The position numbers and the translations under genes were made by a program. A stretch of 64,000 nucleotides of DNA from the NCBI GenBank assembly GCA_050732695.1, contig JBOHRL010000024.1, forward strand, positions 52,783-116,782, in the 5' to 3' direction. The notes under the pieces are model-generated. The model was not told the DNA's origin and searched no databases. It saw only the letters and a program-made list of their open reading frames with translations. This DNA comes from JBFFZF01 sp050732695. Its GTDB lineage: Bacteria > Gemmatimonadota > Gemmatimonadetes > Longimicrobiales > RSA9. The number at the start of each line of letters is the position of its first letter. Position 1 is the stretch's first letter. Shown here piece by piece: positions 1 to 8,828 of this stretch.

Positions 1-2695
1 GGACTTCGCTGTTCGTGTTCGAGCGCTCGTTCTGCGCAGTGTCCGCAGTGTCTCTGAAGGCTTCCACGCCGGCCCGACCGGCGTCTTCGCGTCTTGCCTG
101 CACGCGATCCTGCTCGCCGATGGCGCCGCGGCCGGACCGCCTCGCCGTCGTGCTGCCGTTGCTTGCAGTGGTATCGGCGGCATCTCTGCCGCCGCGGCCA
201 CTGCCGGTTGCGAAGACCGGACCGTCGTTGAAGTACACGCCGAGTTCGTCACCGTATCCATACGCAAGCGGGCTGGTCCGATCGGCGCGCTCGGTGCGGA
301 ACACACCGCCCGGCGCCCAGAGCGCTTCCGGCTCGCGGATCGACAGGCCCTCTGTCAGACCGAAATGCACAGGAACGGACGCGCTGCTCGTGAGCGTGAT
401 GAGGGTACCGCCTTCCTTCACGAAGTTGGCGAGGTTCAGGACGCCGCTCAACTCGAGGCCGCCGCGCATATCATCGGTCTCGGCCTGCTTGCCGATGTTC
501 GGCGTGAGCGATGAAGACTTCCACGGGATCGGCCGGTCCCCGCTCAAACCGCGCAGGATCGAGAGGGCATCGTTCGATGATGGCCCGAACACGATCACGT
601 CGAAGCGGTCACGCAGGCGGGGAAGATCGCGCACATCGTGCACACTGATGTAGTCGTACGGGATGCCGTACTCGTCGAAGCCGATGCGCAGCCAACCCTC
701 GCTCTGTGTCGACGTCCAGGTATGCATCACGGCGATGCGTGGCACGATGATGGGGTGCATGTCCACGCTGGGCACGTTCGGGACCGCAACGGCCGTGAAT
801 CCGAACTCGGTTGCTGCGGCGGTAAGTCGATCGACGATGTCGGCCGGGTTACCGGCCATGCGGATGATGAACGTGCCGGCGGCGAACTGGCGGCCACCGG
901 TCTCGAACGCGCGTTCCGCCGCCTCGATGCGAAGGTCGCGATGCTTGAAACGGAACGCGGTCAGGTTGTTGTCTGCGTTGTAATCGATGAGGTAGGCGGC
1001 GGCGCTGCGATCACCCAGGACAGTGCCGGTTGCGCGGACCGGACCGGAGACGAGTTCCATGGGTGCGACGAGCACGGCCGGATTCTCGATTCTGCGCGTC
1101 TCGACGTTGAACAGCGGACCGAGGGTCCAGCCGGTGTCATCGTAAGGGCGAGGATCCGCCGGGTTGTAGTACTGTAAGTCGAGCAGCATGTCGGCGGCAC
1201 GCGAGTACGGCTGATCCATGCGAATGACGTAGCTGCCGGCGGCGTACGTCGTTTCATCGGCTTCAATGGCCTGCGTTGCGCGATGGACTTCGATGCCCTG
1301 GCGCTGGAGCAGCTCGAGCAATCTCGCCTGCTGGCCGGGTCGTGGATCGTCTGCGGGGAATACGTAGGCGGCCGGCCCCTCGGTCTGCGCTTTCGCGATC
1401 GAACGCTTCGCCTTCTGCCGCAGGTTGCGGAGGAATTCGCTGCGGTGCGTGGCAACCTCGTTCATTGCGATGAGGATCGCGCTCTGTTGGAGATTGACGT
1501 TGTTCCGGATCGACCAGACGACTTCCGGCAGCGGCGTATTGGGGCGGTGCCACTGGCGGTCGACATCCTGGCGTACGATGCGCGTGGACGCATCGCCTGC
1601 ACCCTGTGTCTCGTAGAAGCGGCCGATCGCATTGCGCATGTTGGCCACCCACATCATGTAGTTCGGCGCCCAGCCGTCATAGAAGTCATGTGTGTAGACG
1701 CCGGGCACCCCGAACGCCGCCATCCGCTCGACTTCGCGGTGGGCCAGTCGATTCCACTCGCTGATGACAATGGGATCGATCCAGGCATTGTACGGGCCAC
1801 GTCCCGTTGACGTGTAGAGATAGGCAGCCGACTCGTGCAGATCGTGCAGGATCGTCGGATGCCAGTCCAGGAACGTGCGCGTTACGTTGCGCTGTAGCTG
1901 AAGCGACATGCCTATGCCATCGCGATTGTTGTCGTGCGCGACATACTTGCCCCAGTAGAGCGGGCGGGTCGCGAGACTCGCACTGGGATCCTTGCGCCTG
2001 GCCATGTGCAGATCGACGACCTTGGCACGCCCATCCACTTCGATCACCGGCGTCACCATGACGATGACGTTGTCGCGGATGGCGCGAACCAGATCGGATT
2101 CTTCGACCGCGAGACGGTAGACCAGTTCCATGAGCATTTCGGGAGAACCGGTCTCCGGCGAGTGGATCGCGCCAGTGGCCCAGTACATCGGTTTCGCGGT
2201 TGCGATCAGTTGTTCGGCTTGCGCGTCGGTGATGGTGCGCGGGTCCGCGAGCTGCGCCGACATCGCCTTGTAGTCATCGAGCCGGCTGATGGTCTCCTCG
2301 TTCGCGACGACGACGAGGATCATCTCGCGGCCTTCCTCCGTGTAGCCGATGTTGAACACGGTGACGCGATCGGACGCCGCATCGACCGCGCGCATATAGC
2401 GGTAGATCTCTTCCGGGTAACTGAGTACGTCGGGCGCGCCCGCAATGTGGCCGAGGATGGTGAGCGGCGTAGGTACCGTCGATGACGATGGAAGATGATC
2501 GACGAGCGGCGTCAGGAAGAACGGCTCGGTGGTGTACTCGCGGATCTTTGCCGTGTATGCCTGATCGATGCTCTGGGCCAGGGCAGGTTCGGCAACGCTG
2601 GCGATCATGAACGCGCCGTAAATCCCAGCGCGCATCCGTCGCTTCGTCCGGCCGCCGATCGGCCTCGCGGCCGCACGGATCGAAAGAGAGGTCAT
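1..2695 (-). CDS. M14-family zinc carboxypeptidase-like secreted protein, 3' end outside window
   Basis: Reading the minus strand from an ATG at 2695 gives about 898 residues with no stop before the left edge, so the C-terminus is missing. A basic N-terminus followed by a hydrophobic stretch ending ALAQ (about residues 21-41) looks like a Sec signal peptide. An HSPE motif near residues 178-181 fits the HxxE zinc site of M14 peptidases. A later LHDLHES segment near residue 284 fits the third zinc ligand, and VMVTPVIEVDGR resembles the usual substrate-binding stretch. Such proteins trim C-terminal residues from peptides outside the cytoplasm. The region after about residue 600 resembles a glutamine-amidotransferase-like domain seen in long M14 proteins; that part is less sure. 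It is the first of a run of minus-strand secreted proteins. Confidence 0.85.
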   Translation of the reverse strand, partial: MTSLSIRAAARPIGGRTKRRMRAGIYGAFMIASVAEPALAQSIDQAYTAKIREYTTEPFFLTPLVDHLPSSSTVPTPLTILGHIAGAPDVLSYPEEIYRYMRAVDAASDRVTVFNIGYTEEGREMILVVVANEETISRLDDYKAMSAQLADPRTITDAQAEQLIATAKPMYWATGAIHSPETGSPEMLMELVYRLAVEESDLVRAIRDNVIVMVTPVIEVDGRAKVVDLHMARRKDPSASLATRPLYWGKYVAHDNNRDGIGMSLQLQRNVTRTFLDWHPTILHDLHESAAYLYTSTGRGPYNAWIDPIVISEWNRLAHREVERMAAFGVPGVYTHDFYDGWAPNYMMWVANMRNAIGRFYETQGAGDASTRIVRQDVDRQWHRPNTPLPEVVWSIRNNVNLQQSAILIAMNEVATHRSEFLRNLRQKAKRSIAKAQTEGPAAYVFPADDPRPGQQARLLELLQRQGIEVHRATQAIEADETTYAAGSYVIRMDQPYSRAADMLLDLQYYNPADPRPYDDTGWTLGPLFNVETRRIENPAVLVAPMELVSGPVRATGTVLGDRSAAAYLIDYNADNNLTAFRFKHRDLRIEAAERAFETGGRQFAAGTFIIRMAGNPADIVDRLTAAATEFGFTAVAVPNVPSVDMHPIIVPRIAVMHTWTSTQSEGWLRIGFDEYGIPYDYISVHDVRDLPRLRDRFDVIVFGPSSNDALSILRGLSGDRPIPWKSSSLTPNIGKQAETDDMRGGLELSGVLNLANFVKEGGTLITLTSSASVPVHFGLTEGLSIREPEALWAPGGVFRTERADRTSPLAYGYGDELGVYFNDGPVFATGSGRGGRDAADTTASNGSTTARRSGRGAIGEQDRVQARREDAGRAGVEAFRDTADTAQNERSNTNSEV

Positions 2696-2765
2696 CGGCT
2701 GTTCGCTCAGGGAAGTTGAAACGCGAAGTATGCGCAGGCCGATCGGCTCCGTCAAAGCCGGCGGG

Positions 2766-3290
2766 TCAGTCGTCGTCCTCGGGCACGTCCTTCGGGCGAA
2801 CGAAGTGGTCGAGAAAGCCGGTCCCATCATCGACGCCGGTCCAGCTGCCGGCGTCAAATCGGAGGACGGCAAGGGCGCCCGTCGGGTACTTCTTGCGCAA
2901 GCGTTTCATCGGTTCCTTCCGGCCGTCGCCCGCGAGCCGGAGCGCGAGTTCTTCGAAGCCGGGGTTATGGCCGATCATGAGGACGCTCTGGACATCATCC
3001 GGCAGGCGTTTCACCCAGGAGAGCATGGCATCGGGCGCAGCCATGTAGAGCGTGTCATCGATCTGAACGCGAGCGCTGTCGAAGAGGGGTGCAATGCTCT
3101 GCCATGTCTCGACCGCGCGGCGGGCGCCGGAGCACAGGACGGCATCCGGGATGAGGCCTTCGTTCTTCATGAAGCGGCCCATGCGCGGCGCTGCGGAGCG
3201 GCCACGGTCCGAGAGCGGGCGCTGGAAGTCGGGCAGCGACGGCTCGTCCCAGCTCGATTTCGCGTGACGGATCAAGAGAAGCGTCTTCAT
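2766..3290 (-). CDS. sixA: SixA-type histidine phosphatase
   Basis: A 174-residue protein of the histidine phosphatase (phosphoglycerate mutase-like) superfamily. The N-terminus reads MKTLLLIRHAKSSW, containing the RHG-like catalytic motif (RHAKSS) typical of SixA, and IGHNPGFEEL carries the second catalytic histidine. SixA enzymes remove phosphate from phosphohistidine on signalling or phosphotransfer proteins in the cytoplasm. The ATG at 3290 is chosen because it places the catalytic beta strand at the very N-terminus; an upstream in-frame start would add 11 residues unlike the family. It is flanked by envelope protein genes on the same strand but is not obviously in an operon with them. 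The target protein cannot be read from the sequence. Confidence 0.88.
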   Translation of the reverse strand: MKTLLLIRHAKSSWDEPSLPDFQRPLSDRGRSAAPRMGRFMKNEGLIPDAVLCSGARRAVETWQSIAPLFDSARVQIDDTLYMAAPDAMLSWVKRLPDDVQSVLMIGHNPGFEELALRLAGDGRKEPMKRLRKKYPTGALAVLRFDAGSWTGVDDGTGFLDHFVRPKDVPEDDD

Positions 3291-3371
3291 CAAGGTCATC
3301 CGTAATTCGCGTTGTCCGGTCACCGGGACCCAGCCAGGGAACCGGCCCAGCGTAGCATCAGGCGATGACGA

Positions 3372-5936
3372 TCAGAACAGGAACCCGGCGCGCAAATAGA
3401 CACCCGTCCGTTCGCTGCTTCTTGCCAGCGCGAGGCTCATCGTGTTCGCAGGGCTCAGGAACGACAGCCATATACCGCCTCCGGCCGCGGAATGCCAGCG
3501 GTCTGACTCTTCGCCGTGGGCGAAGACGCGTCCGGAGTCGGCCAGGCCGAACAGGCCCAGGGTTCCTGGCAGCAGCAGAAAGAAGTCGGTAACGCGGAAC
3601 CGGAGTTCGGCGTTGGCGAAGGCGGAGGCATGGCCGAGAAAGCGCTGGCGGGAGAAGCCGCGCACGTTCTCGCTGCCGCCAATGGAGGCGGCCTCGAAGT
3701 ACGGCGGTTCGCCCCAGATCTTCTCACCACCGAGACGGAGCGCGAGTGTGGGTGATGCGAGGATGGGGGCGGAGACGTAGGTCGAGGCCTGCCCGCTCAG
3801 AGACCCCCATGCGGTCGCGACATCGAGCAGCGACGGCACGAACTTGCCGTCGAGTTCGAGGAACGCACCCCGGCTGGCCGCCCGGCGAACGTTGCGGCTG
3901 TCGAACCGGAAACGGACGGTTGCTCCGACCTGATTGAAGCCATCCGTTCCATAGGCGGACACGCTGTCGAGGAGTGTCGCCGTGGTCGGGTCGTGGCGGG
4001 CGAGACGAACTGTCGGGCCGAGCGCGATTTCCGTTCGTTCATACGGCTTCACGACCGCGACCGCCGATGCGATGAATTCGCTCCGGTCTGCGTGATAAAA
4101 CGTATCATCGCGGTCCTCCCGGGTCTCGTTGCCGAAGCCGTAGAACCGGGTCCGCTCGACGCCGGAACCGCTCGTTTCAATGCGGCCGTTCACATCACGC
4201 GTGAGGTGAAACTCGTACGTGAGGTCGAAGCGCGGGCGGCCCGTGGTCGTGCCGATCCCGACATTGAACGCCAGCCGGGTGCGCCACGGGTACTCGCGGA
4301 ACCCATAACCCCAGCGTATGGCGCCGAAGCCGACGTACAGTCCGAGGTCCGGTTCGGAAGCGATCGAAGGGACCGGGATCCAACGCGAACCCCAGTCGCG
4401 AGCATCCGCCATGTGTACGATGGCCGATGAGTCGATCGGCTGCACCCATTCCAGATCGTCGAATCGAGTGCCTGGCCCGCTCTCGATCGTGTTCTCGCCT
4501 CGATCATCGTACAGGAACACACCAGCGCCGCCGGTCTGGTCGATCAGAACATCATCGCCGCCGCCGCCCACAATGCGAATCACGATGTCGCCTGCATTGG
4601 CGCCGCTCGCGACTGCACGGTCAGCGCCGCCCCTGAGGAAGACCCTGACCTCGTTCGTGTCATCGGCGTGGAACATGCGCGCGAACGTGACGGCGCCGCT
4701 CTGCGTGGCGCGGATCCGTACCCGCAAGGTACGGCCATCGATGCGTTCGAGAGCCGCGGTCTCGGCTAGATCGGTCATCTCGATGTCGGTCCAGCCGGCG
4801 AGAACACGATAGTATTCCTCCGCCATGGCAGGCAGCCTGTTCCGCCTCTGCTTCAAGGCGGCAATCAGGTTGGCGCCGATCTGGTCGAAGTAAGGCGGCG
4901 GCAGAGCATGCACAGCTCGTTCGATCGCGGCGTCATCGAGGCGGGACAGAAGAGATGCGACGACCGTGTCCCAGTCGGCCTTTTCGAGTCCGGCGAGGAG
5001 CTGGCGATCAAGAGCGCGGCCGGCCCATGAAGCGGACAGCGCCGAAGGGTACTCATCATCGAACCCGACATAATGCGGAAATGCGAAGGAGGCCATCCAT
5101 GGCAGGATGCCGTCGATTCGGCCGAGCGCCCAATCGCGGTCCCGCGGTACGGGCCGAAAGACCAGATTCTCGCCTTCCGCGAAGCCGGCCCAGCGCCACT
5201 GGTCGGGATGACGGTCCCAGTCACCCACGAAGATGTCGAGCAGTCGCGCGCGCAGAAAAGCAGGCGCATCGATACGGTTCGACGGGTCCTCCTCGAGCCG
5301 ATCGAACAGCGTCTCGGAACCGATGACGCGTTCCGAACCGGCGAACCCGGTTTCGCCGGGCGGTCCCTCGTTCGGCCGCTCCTCGATGAAACCGAGAACG
5401 CCCGCAAACTCTGCGCGGAACTCGCCCAGTCGTTCGTCATCCGGCAGCACTGCGAGGAACGACTCCGGATGAAGGACTCCGGCCGATTCGAGCAGCGGCG
5501 AGACGACGAGCGGCGCGAGCGGAAGAAGCGCGGCGATCTGGTCCTGCAACACGCTCGCCGCAATGCTCCGCCGCAGTTCGGGGTCGAGCGTGCGCGAGGC
5601 ATCCTTGTCGATCAGGCGGAACGCATATTCGATTCCGTCGCCACTCATGAAGCGAAGCGACCGTGTCTGCTGGCCGCCGCCCAGTTCGGTGGGTGTGAGA
5701 CCGCCTGCGAATGATTCGAGATCGAGGACCGGGACATGCACGGGCGTTGCCCACAGCGAGCGCCGCAGATCTCCCAGTAACAGCCGATGCACAGGGCCGG
5801 CATCGTAGCGTCGTTCGGGCGTGATCCAGACCGAGTCGGCGGCGGCCAGCCCCGGTTTCTGCGCAGCGGCGGCTGTTGCAAGCCATGGGAGCAGCGCGAG
5901 CAGGAACGCGGAACCAACGGATCGGACAACGTTCAC
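3372..5936 (-). CDS. Kinase-fold-like domain fused to outer-membrane beta-barrel (BamA/TamA-like)
   Basis: An 854-residue protein. The GTG at 5936 overlaps the stop of the upstream gene (GTGA), so translation is probably coupled. An AAAAAQ-type signal peptide ends near residue 26. Residues about 90-300 contain TRSLRF, YAFRLIDKD and GDWDRHPDQWRW (D241, R242, H243), followed by PRDRDWALGR. This order resembles the nucleotide and metal-binding residues of HipA/Fam20C-type kinases and matches the N-terminal region found in many bacterial BamA-like proteins. The last third (about 560-854) has alternating aromatic and polar strands ending in an aromatic C-terminus (RAGFLF), typical of an outer-membrane barrel. 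Barrel assignment is firm; kinase activity is inference. A longer open frame upstream is the shadow of the preceding gene. Confidence 0.8.
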   Translation of the reverse strand: MNVVRSVGSAFLLALLPWLATAAAAQKPGLAAADSVWITPERRYDAGPVHRLLLGDLRRSLWATPVHVPVLDLESFAGGLTPTELGGGQQTRSLRFMSGDGIEYAFRLIDKDASRTLDPELRRSIAASVLQDQIAALLPLAPLVVSPLLESAGVLHPESFLAVLPDDERLGEFRAEFAGVLGFIEERPNEGPPGETGFAGSERVIGSETLFDRLEEDPSNRIDAPAFLRARLLDIFVGDWDRHPDQWRWAGFAEGENLVFRPVPRDRDWALGRIDGILPWMASFAFPHYVGFDDEYPSALSASWAGRALDRQLLAGLEKADWDTVVASLLSRLDDAAIERAVHALPPPYFDQIGANLIAALKQRRNRLPAMAEEYYRVLAGWTDIEMTDLAETAALERIDGRTLRVRIRATQSGAVTFARMFHADDTNEVRVFLRGGADRAVASGANAGDIVIRIVGGGGDDVLIDQTGGAGVFLYDDRGENTIESGPGTRFDDLEWVQPIDSSAIVHMADARDWGSRWIPVPSIASEPDLGLYVGFGAIRWGYGFREYPWRTRLAFNVGIGTTTGRPRFDLTYEFHLTRDVNGRIETSGSGVERTRFYGFGNETREDRDDTFYHADRSEFIASAVAVVKPYERTEIALGPTVRLARHDPTTATLLDSVSAYGTDGFNQVGATVRFRFDSRNVRRAASRGAFLELDGKFVPSLLDVATAWGSLSGQASTYVSAPILASPTLALRLGGEKIWGEPPYFEAASIGGSENVRGFSRQRFLGHASAFANAELRFRVTDFFLLLPGTLGLFGLADSGRVFAHGEESDRWHSAAGGGIWLSFLSPANTMSLALARSSERTGVYLRAGFLF

Positions 5937-6799
5937 GGCCGCGATGAACCCGTTGCGATCGCGTACCGCGTGATGGTTGCCCGGCCGTTCCCGCCTTCGT
6001 CGGCGATCCACAGCGTGCCATCGGGGCTGAATGCGATGCCCTCCGGCTGTTCGTGATCCCGGCCCGGCAACCTGCGCGCACCGAGAGGCCGCCCCTCGCG
6101 CGTCAACTCGACCAGCATCTTCTCGCGTGCCGCAACCACGAAGATCGTGCCCGCCGTCGGATGGATCGCGATTCCGGACGGGCTCAGATTCTTGCCGATA
6201 TCCCCGCCCAGCGACTCGATCGGGATGGCAACACGGGGACGCACCTCCGGACGCATGCTGTCGAGCGAGAACGCGAACACGACCAGCTGGTCCTCGAGCG
6301 ACTTCGAATGTGCTGCCTTGCACGCGAGCAGGAGCGAATCCGTGGCTGCGTCGTATTCGAGTCCCTCGACTTCGCAATCCTCGGCCGGCAGGCCACGATG
6401 CGTGAAGAACGGGACGCGCGCTCCATCGGCGGCCGCACCAAACTCGATGATGCCGCCTGCACTCGTCGCCATGAACAATCGGGACCCTGCGATGGCGATT
6501 CCCTCGAAGTCACCCGTCGCCGTTTCCTCACCCACTTCGAAGCGCTCGATCGGCTGACCGGTCCCGGGATCGAGTTCGAATACCACCGCGCTTTCATCCC
6601 CGTGTGCGAAAAAAAGGCCCTGCGCCGAGGTCGCAAGGCCGGAAATCTCGTGCAGGTCGTCGGGCAGTTCGAACTGGTGGCCGGCGCCGCGGTCGAGCGT
6701 GTATCGCGCCAGCACACCGGCCGTTTGCGCGACCGGCCGGGCCGCGGTCACGGGCAGGCAGATGGCGACGAGCAATGTGGTCGCGTGAGTCGATTTCAT
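5933..6799 (-). CDS. SdiA-regulated (YjiK-like) beta-propeller protein, secreted
   Basis: A 288-residue protein starting at the ATG at 6799, preceded by GGAGA at good spacing. A signal peptide (MKSTHATTLLVAICLPVTAA...) precedes a propeller with the sequence ELPDDLHEISGLA, the hallmark start of SdiA-regulated/YjiK family proteins. Further blades carry FEGIAI, VEGLEYD, LSPSGIAIHP and QPEGIAFSPDG. Family members are exported beta-propellers of unknown biochemical function, sometimes described as phytase-like or esterase-like. Its stop codon overlaps the GTG start of the kinase/barrel gene downstream, so the two are likely expressed together. A functional link between an extracytoplasmic propeller and an outer-membrane barrel protein is plausible but unproven. 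Confidence 0.82.
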   Translation of the reverse strand: MKSTHATTLLVAICLPVTAARPVAQTAGVLARYTLDRGAGHQFELPDDLHEISGLATSAQGLFFAHGDESAVVFELDPGTGQPIERFEVGEETATGDFEGIAIAGSRLFMATSAGGIIEFGAAADGARVPFFTHRGLPAEDCEVEGLEYDAATDSLLLACKAAHSKSLEDQLVVFAFSLDSMRPEVRPRVAIPIESLGGDIGKNLSPSGIAIHPTAGTIFVVAAREKMLVELTREGRPLGARRLPGRDHEQPEGIAFSPDGTLWIADEGGNGRATITRYAIATGSSRP

Positions 6800-7002
6800 G
6801 CCACGTCTCCAATCCTGATCGGGTTGCTGGCGTCTTCGTCGGCGAAGCTGAACCGAAATCACCTCACCAATGGTCCGATCCGTTGCAGATTCGCCCGCCG
6901 GGCAACGAGGCCGCAAGGCCGCGGATCGATGTTGCTGGCCGAATCCCCCGCCTGACGAGGGGCTTTGCGTATCGGGGCGAGACCGGACAGCCTCATTGAC
7001 AT

Positions 7003-7030
7003 GGAACCGCGTCCTGCACGGCAGGGTTCC
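7003..7030 (-). terminator. Hairpin after the ABC transporter operon
   Basis: About 36 bases past the stop of the ABC ATPase gene lies an inverted repeat GGAACC...GGTTCC enclosing CCTGC/GCAGG. It would fold as an interrupted stem in the minus-strand transcript. No clear U tract follows, so it may be a weak or factor-assisted terminator, or an mRNA-stabilising structure. Confidence 0.4.
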
Positions 7031-7065
7031 CACGTTCGCGGGGCTTGTCGCGCAGGCGACGATGT

Positions 7066-7845
7066 TCAACGCGCGAGTTCGCGTCCGAGTCGTTCCATAT
7101 CTTCGCCGCCGGCCATCCAGCGAACGAGTTCCGCGAGCGCGAGGTCAGTCCGTGCGAAGGTGCCTTCGACTCGCCCGCGACGCAACACGACGAATCGGTC
7201 ACCGATGGCGTATGCGTGGTGAGGGTTGTGCGTGATGAGCAGGATGGCCAGGCCGCGATCTCGGGCGTTTGCGAGCAGGTGCAGCACCTCGCCCGACTGC
7301 TTGACGCCGAGCGCGGCCGTGGGTTCGTCGAGGATGATGACGCGCGCGCCGACGTGAATCGCGCGTGCGATCGCAACGCACTGGCGCTCGCCTCCCGACA
7401 ACGTCCCTACCGGCTGGTCCGGGTCACGCACGTCGATGCCCAGTTGACCCAGACTGTGCCGAACCATGGTCCGGCACAGGTTGACATCGATGCGACGGAA
7501 CGGTGCTGCGCCGCGCACCGGTTCGGCGCCGAGGAAGAAGTTCCGCCAGATCGACATCAGCGGAATCAGTGCAAGGTCCTGGTGCACGGTGGCAATACCG
7601 CGAGCCTGCGCCTGACGCGGCGAATCGAACGTGACGGCTTCACCATCGACGAAGTACATGCCGGCACTCGGGCGGTGAACGCCGGCCAGAATGCGTATCA
7701 GCGTGGACTTGCCCGCGCCATTGTCGCCCAGCAGACACGTGACGCGGCCGGCGGTTACGTCAAGGGTAACATCATCGAGCGCGGTTACGTTGCCGAATCG
7801 CTTCGATACGTGTTCGGCGCGGAGCAGCGGGCCGCTCTCGTTCAT
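7066..7845 (-). CDS. Sugar ABC transporter ATP-binding protein (single-domain, FrcA-like)
   Basis: A 259-residue ATPase with Walker A GDNGAGKST, Q-loop ATVHQDLAL, signature LSGGERQ and Walker B RVIILDEPTAAL, plus the H-loop in LLITHN. It has one ABC domain, unlike RbsA/XylG/IatA, which carry two; this size matches FrcA-type ATPases of the ribose/fructose class. The ATG at 7845 overlaps the permease stop as ATGA, so synthesis is translationally coupled. It would hydrolyse ATP at the cytoplasmic face to drive import of a monosaccharide or cyclitol. The substrate cannot be read from the sequence. Confidence 0.9.
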   Translation of the reverse strand: MNESGPLLRAEHVSKRFGNVTALDDVTLDVTAGRVTCLLGDNGAGKSTLIRILAGVHRPSAGMYFVDGEAVTFDSPRQAQARGIATVHQDLALIPLMSIWRNFFLGAEPVRGAAPFRRIDVNLCRTMVRHSLGQLGIDVRDPDQPVGTLSGGERQCVAIARAIHVGARVIILDEPTAALGVKQSGEVLHLLANARDRGLAILLITHNPHHAYAIGDRFVVLRRGRVEGTFARTDLALAELVRWMAGGEDMERLGRELAR

Positions 7846-8828
7846 CGGGATCCTGCCAGAGTCCGGCGAATCGCACTGTTCACCAGTACGGCCAGGACCA
7901 GCATCGCACCCAGGAACACCTGAAACCAATCGGCGTCAACGCCGGTGATCACGATACCTTGCTGGACCATCCCGAAGATGAGCGCTCCGAGAACAGCGCC
8001 AGAGGCAGAACCATAGCCGCCGGCCAGCAGCGTTCCTCCGATGACGGCAGCAATAATGGCTCGGAACTCCTGCTGTTGTCCGCGCAATGCGTCGGCGCCT
8101 GTGAAGCGCACGACCTGTGTTGTTGCGACGAGGCAGGCGGCAAGCGCCGTCGTAACGAAGAGTGCGATCTTCACGCGGTCGACCGGCACGCCCAGCCGGC
8201 GCGCGGCGTCGGCATTTCCGCCGGCGCCGAAGATCCAGTTCCCCCAACGCGTACGGAGCAGCACCCACGAGGCGATCATGGCGACGCCGAGCCACCACAC
8301 AATCGAGATCGAGAAATTGCCGGCCGGCTGGCTGGCAAAGAATGCATGCGCCGAATCGTAGCCTGCGACCTGGTCCAATCCACCGAGCTGCGTTCGCCGA
8401 GTCAGCCACCGCGGTACTGCTATGGTAACGCCGCGCAGGATGAAGAGGGTGCCCAACGTCACGAGGAACGAGGGCAGCCCCGTTCGTACCACGAGATACC
8501 CGTTGGCGAAGCCGATTGCGGCGCACAGCACAAACGTCGCGACCAGGGCCGGCCAGAGCGGCCATGCGAAGTGGCGAGTCAGAAGCATGATCGCCATGCC
8601 GGCCAGCCCGATGGTCGAGCCGACCGAAAGATCGAACTCGCCGCCGATCATGAGCAGCGCCACGGCGACTGCCAGAATCCCGAGCGGCGCGGCCGCATTG
8701 AGGATGGCGGCCGTGCCATCCGTACTTCGGAAGGGCGCGCCCGCAGCGATCGCAAAGATGGCCCATACCAGCAATGCGCCGGCAAGCGCGCCCAATTCCG
8801 GTCGCGCGGCCAGCCAGCGTACGATCAA
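7842..8828 (-). CDS. Sugar ABC transporter permease (RbsC/FrcC family)
   Basis: A 328-residue integral membrane protein with about ten hydrophobic segments. It carries the family-typical stretches GGEFDLSVGSTIGL and LVTLGTLFILRG, and a C-terminal loop rich in glycine (AAVIGGTLLAGGYGS) found in RbsC-type permeases. It forms the translocation pore of a high-affinity monosaccharide importer. It sits between the binding protein and ATPase genes with ATGA overlaps on both sides (8825-8828 and 7842-7845), a compact operon arrangement. Length and topology are normal for the family. Confidence 0.93.
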   Translation of the reverse strand: MIVRWLAARPELGALAGALLVWAIFAIAAGAPFRSTDGTAAILNAAAPLGILAVAVALLMIGGEFDLSVGSTIGLAGMAIMLLTRHFAWPLWPALVATFVLCAAIGFANGYLVVRTGLPSFLVTLGTLFILRGVTIAVPRWLTRRTQLGGLDQVAGYDSAHAFFASQPAGNFSISIVWWLGVAMIASWVLLRTRWGNWIFGAGGNADAARRLGVPVDRVKIALFVTTALAACLVATTQVVRFTGADALRGQQQEFRAIIAAVIGGTLLAGGYGSASGAVLGALIFGMVQQGIVITGVDADWFQVFLGAMLVLAVLVNSAIRRTLAGSR

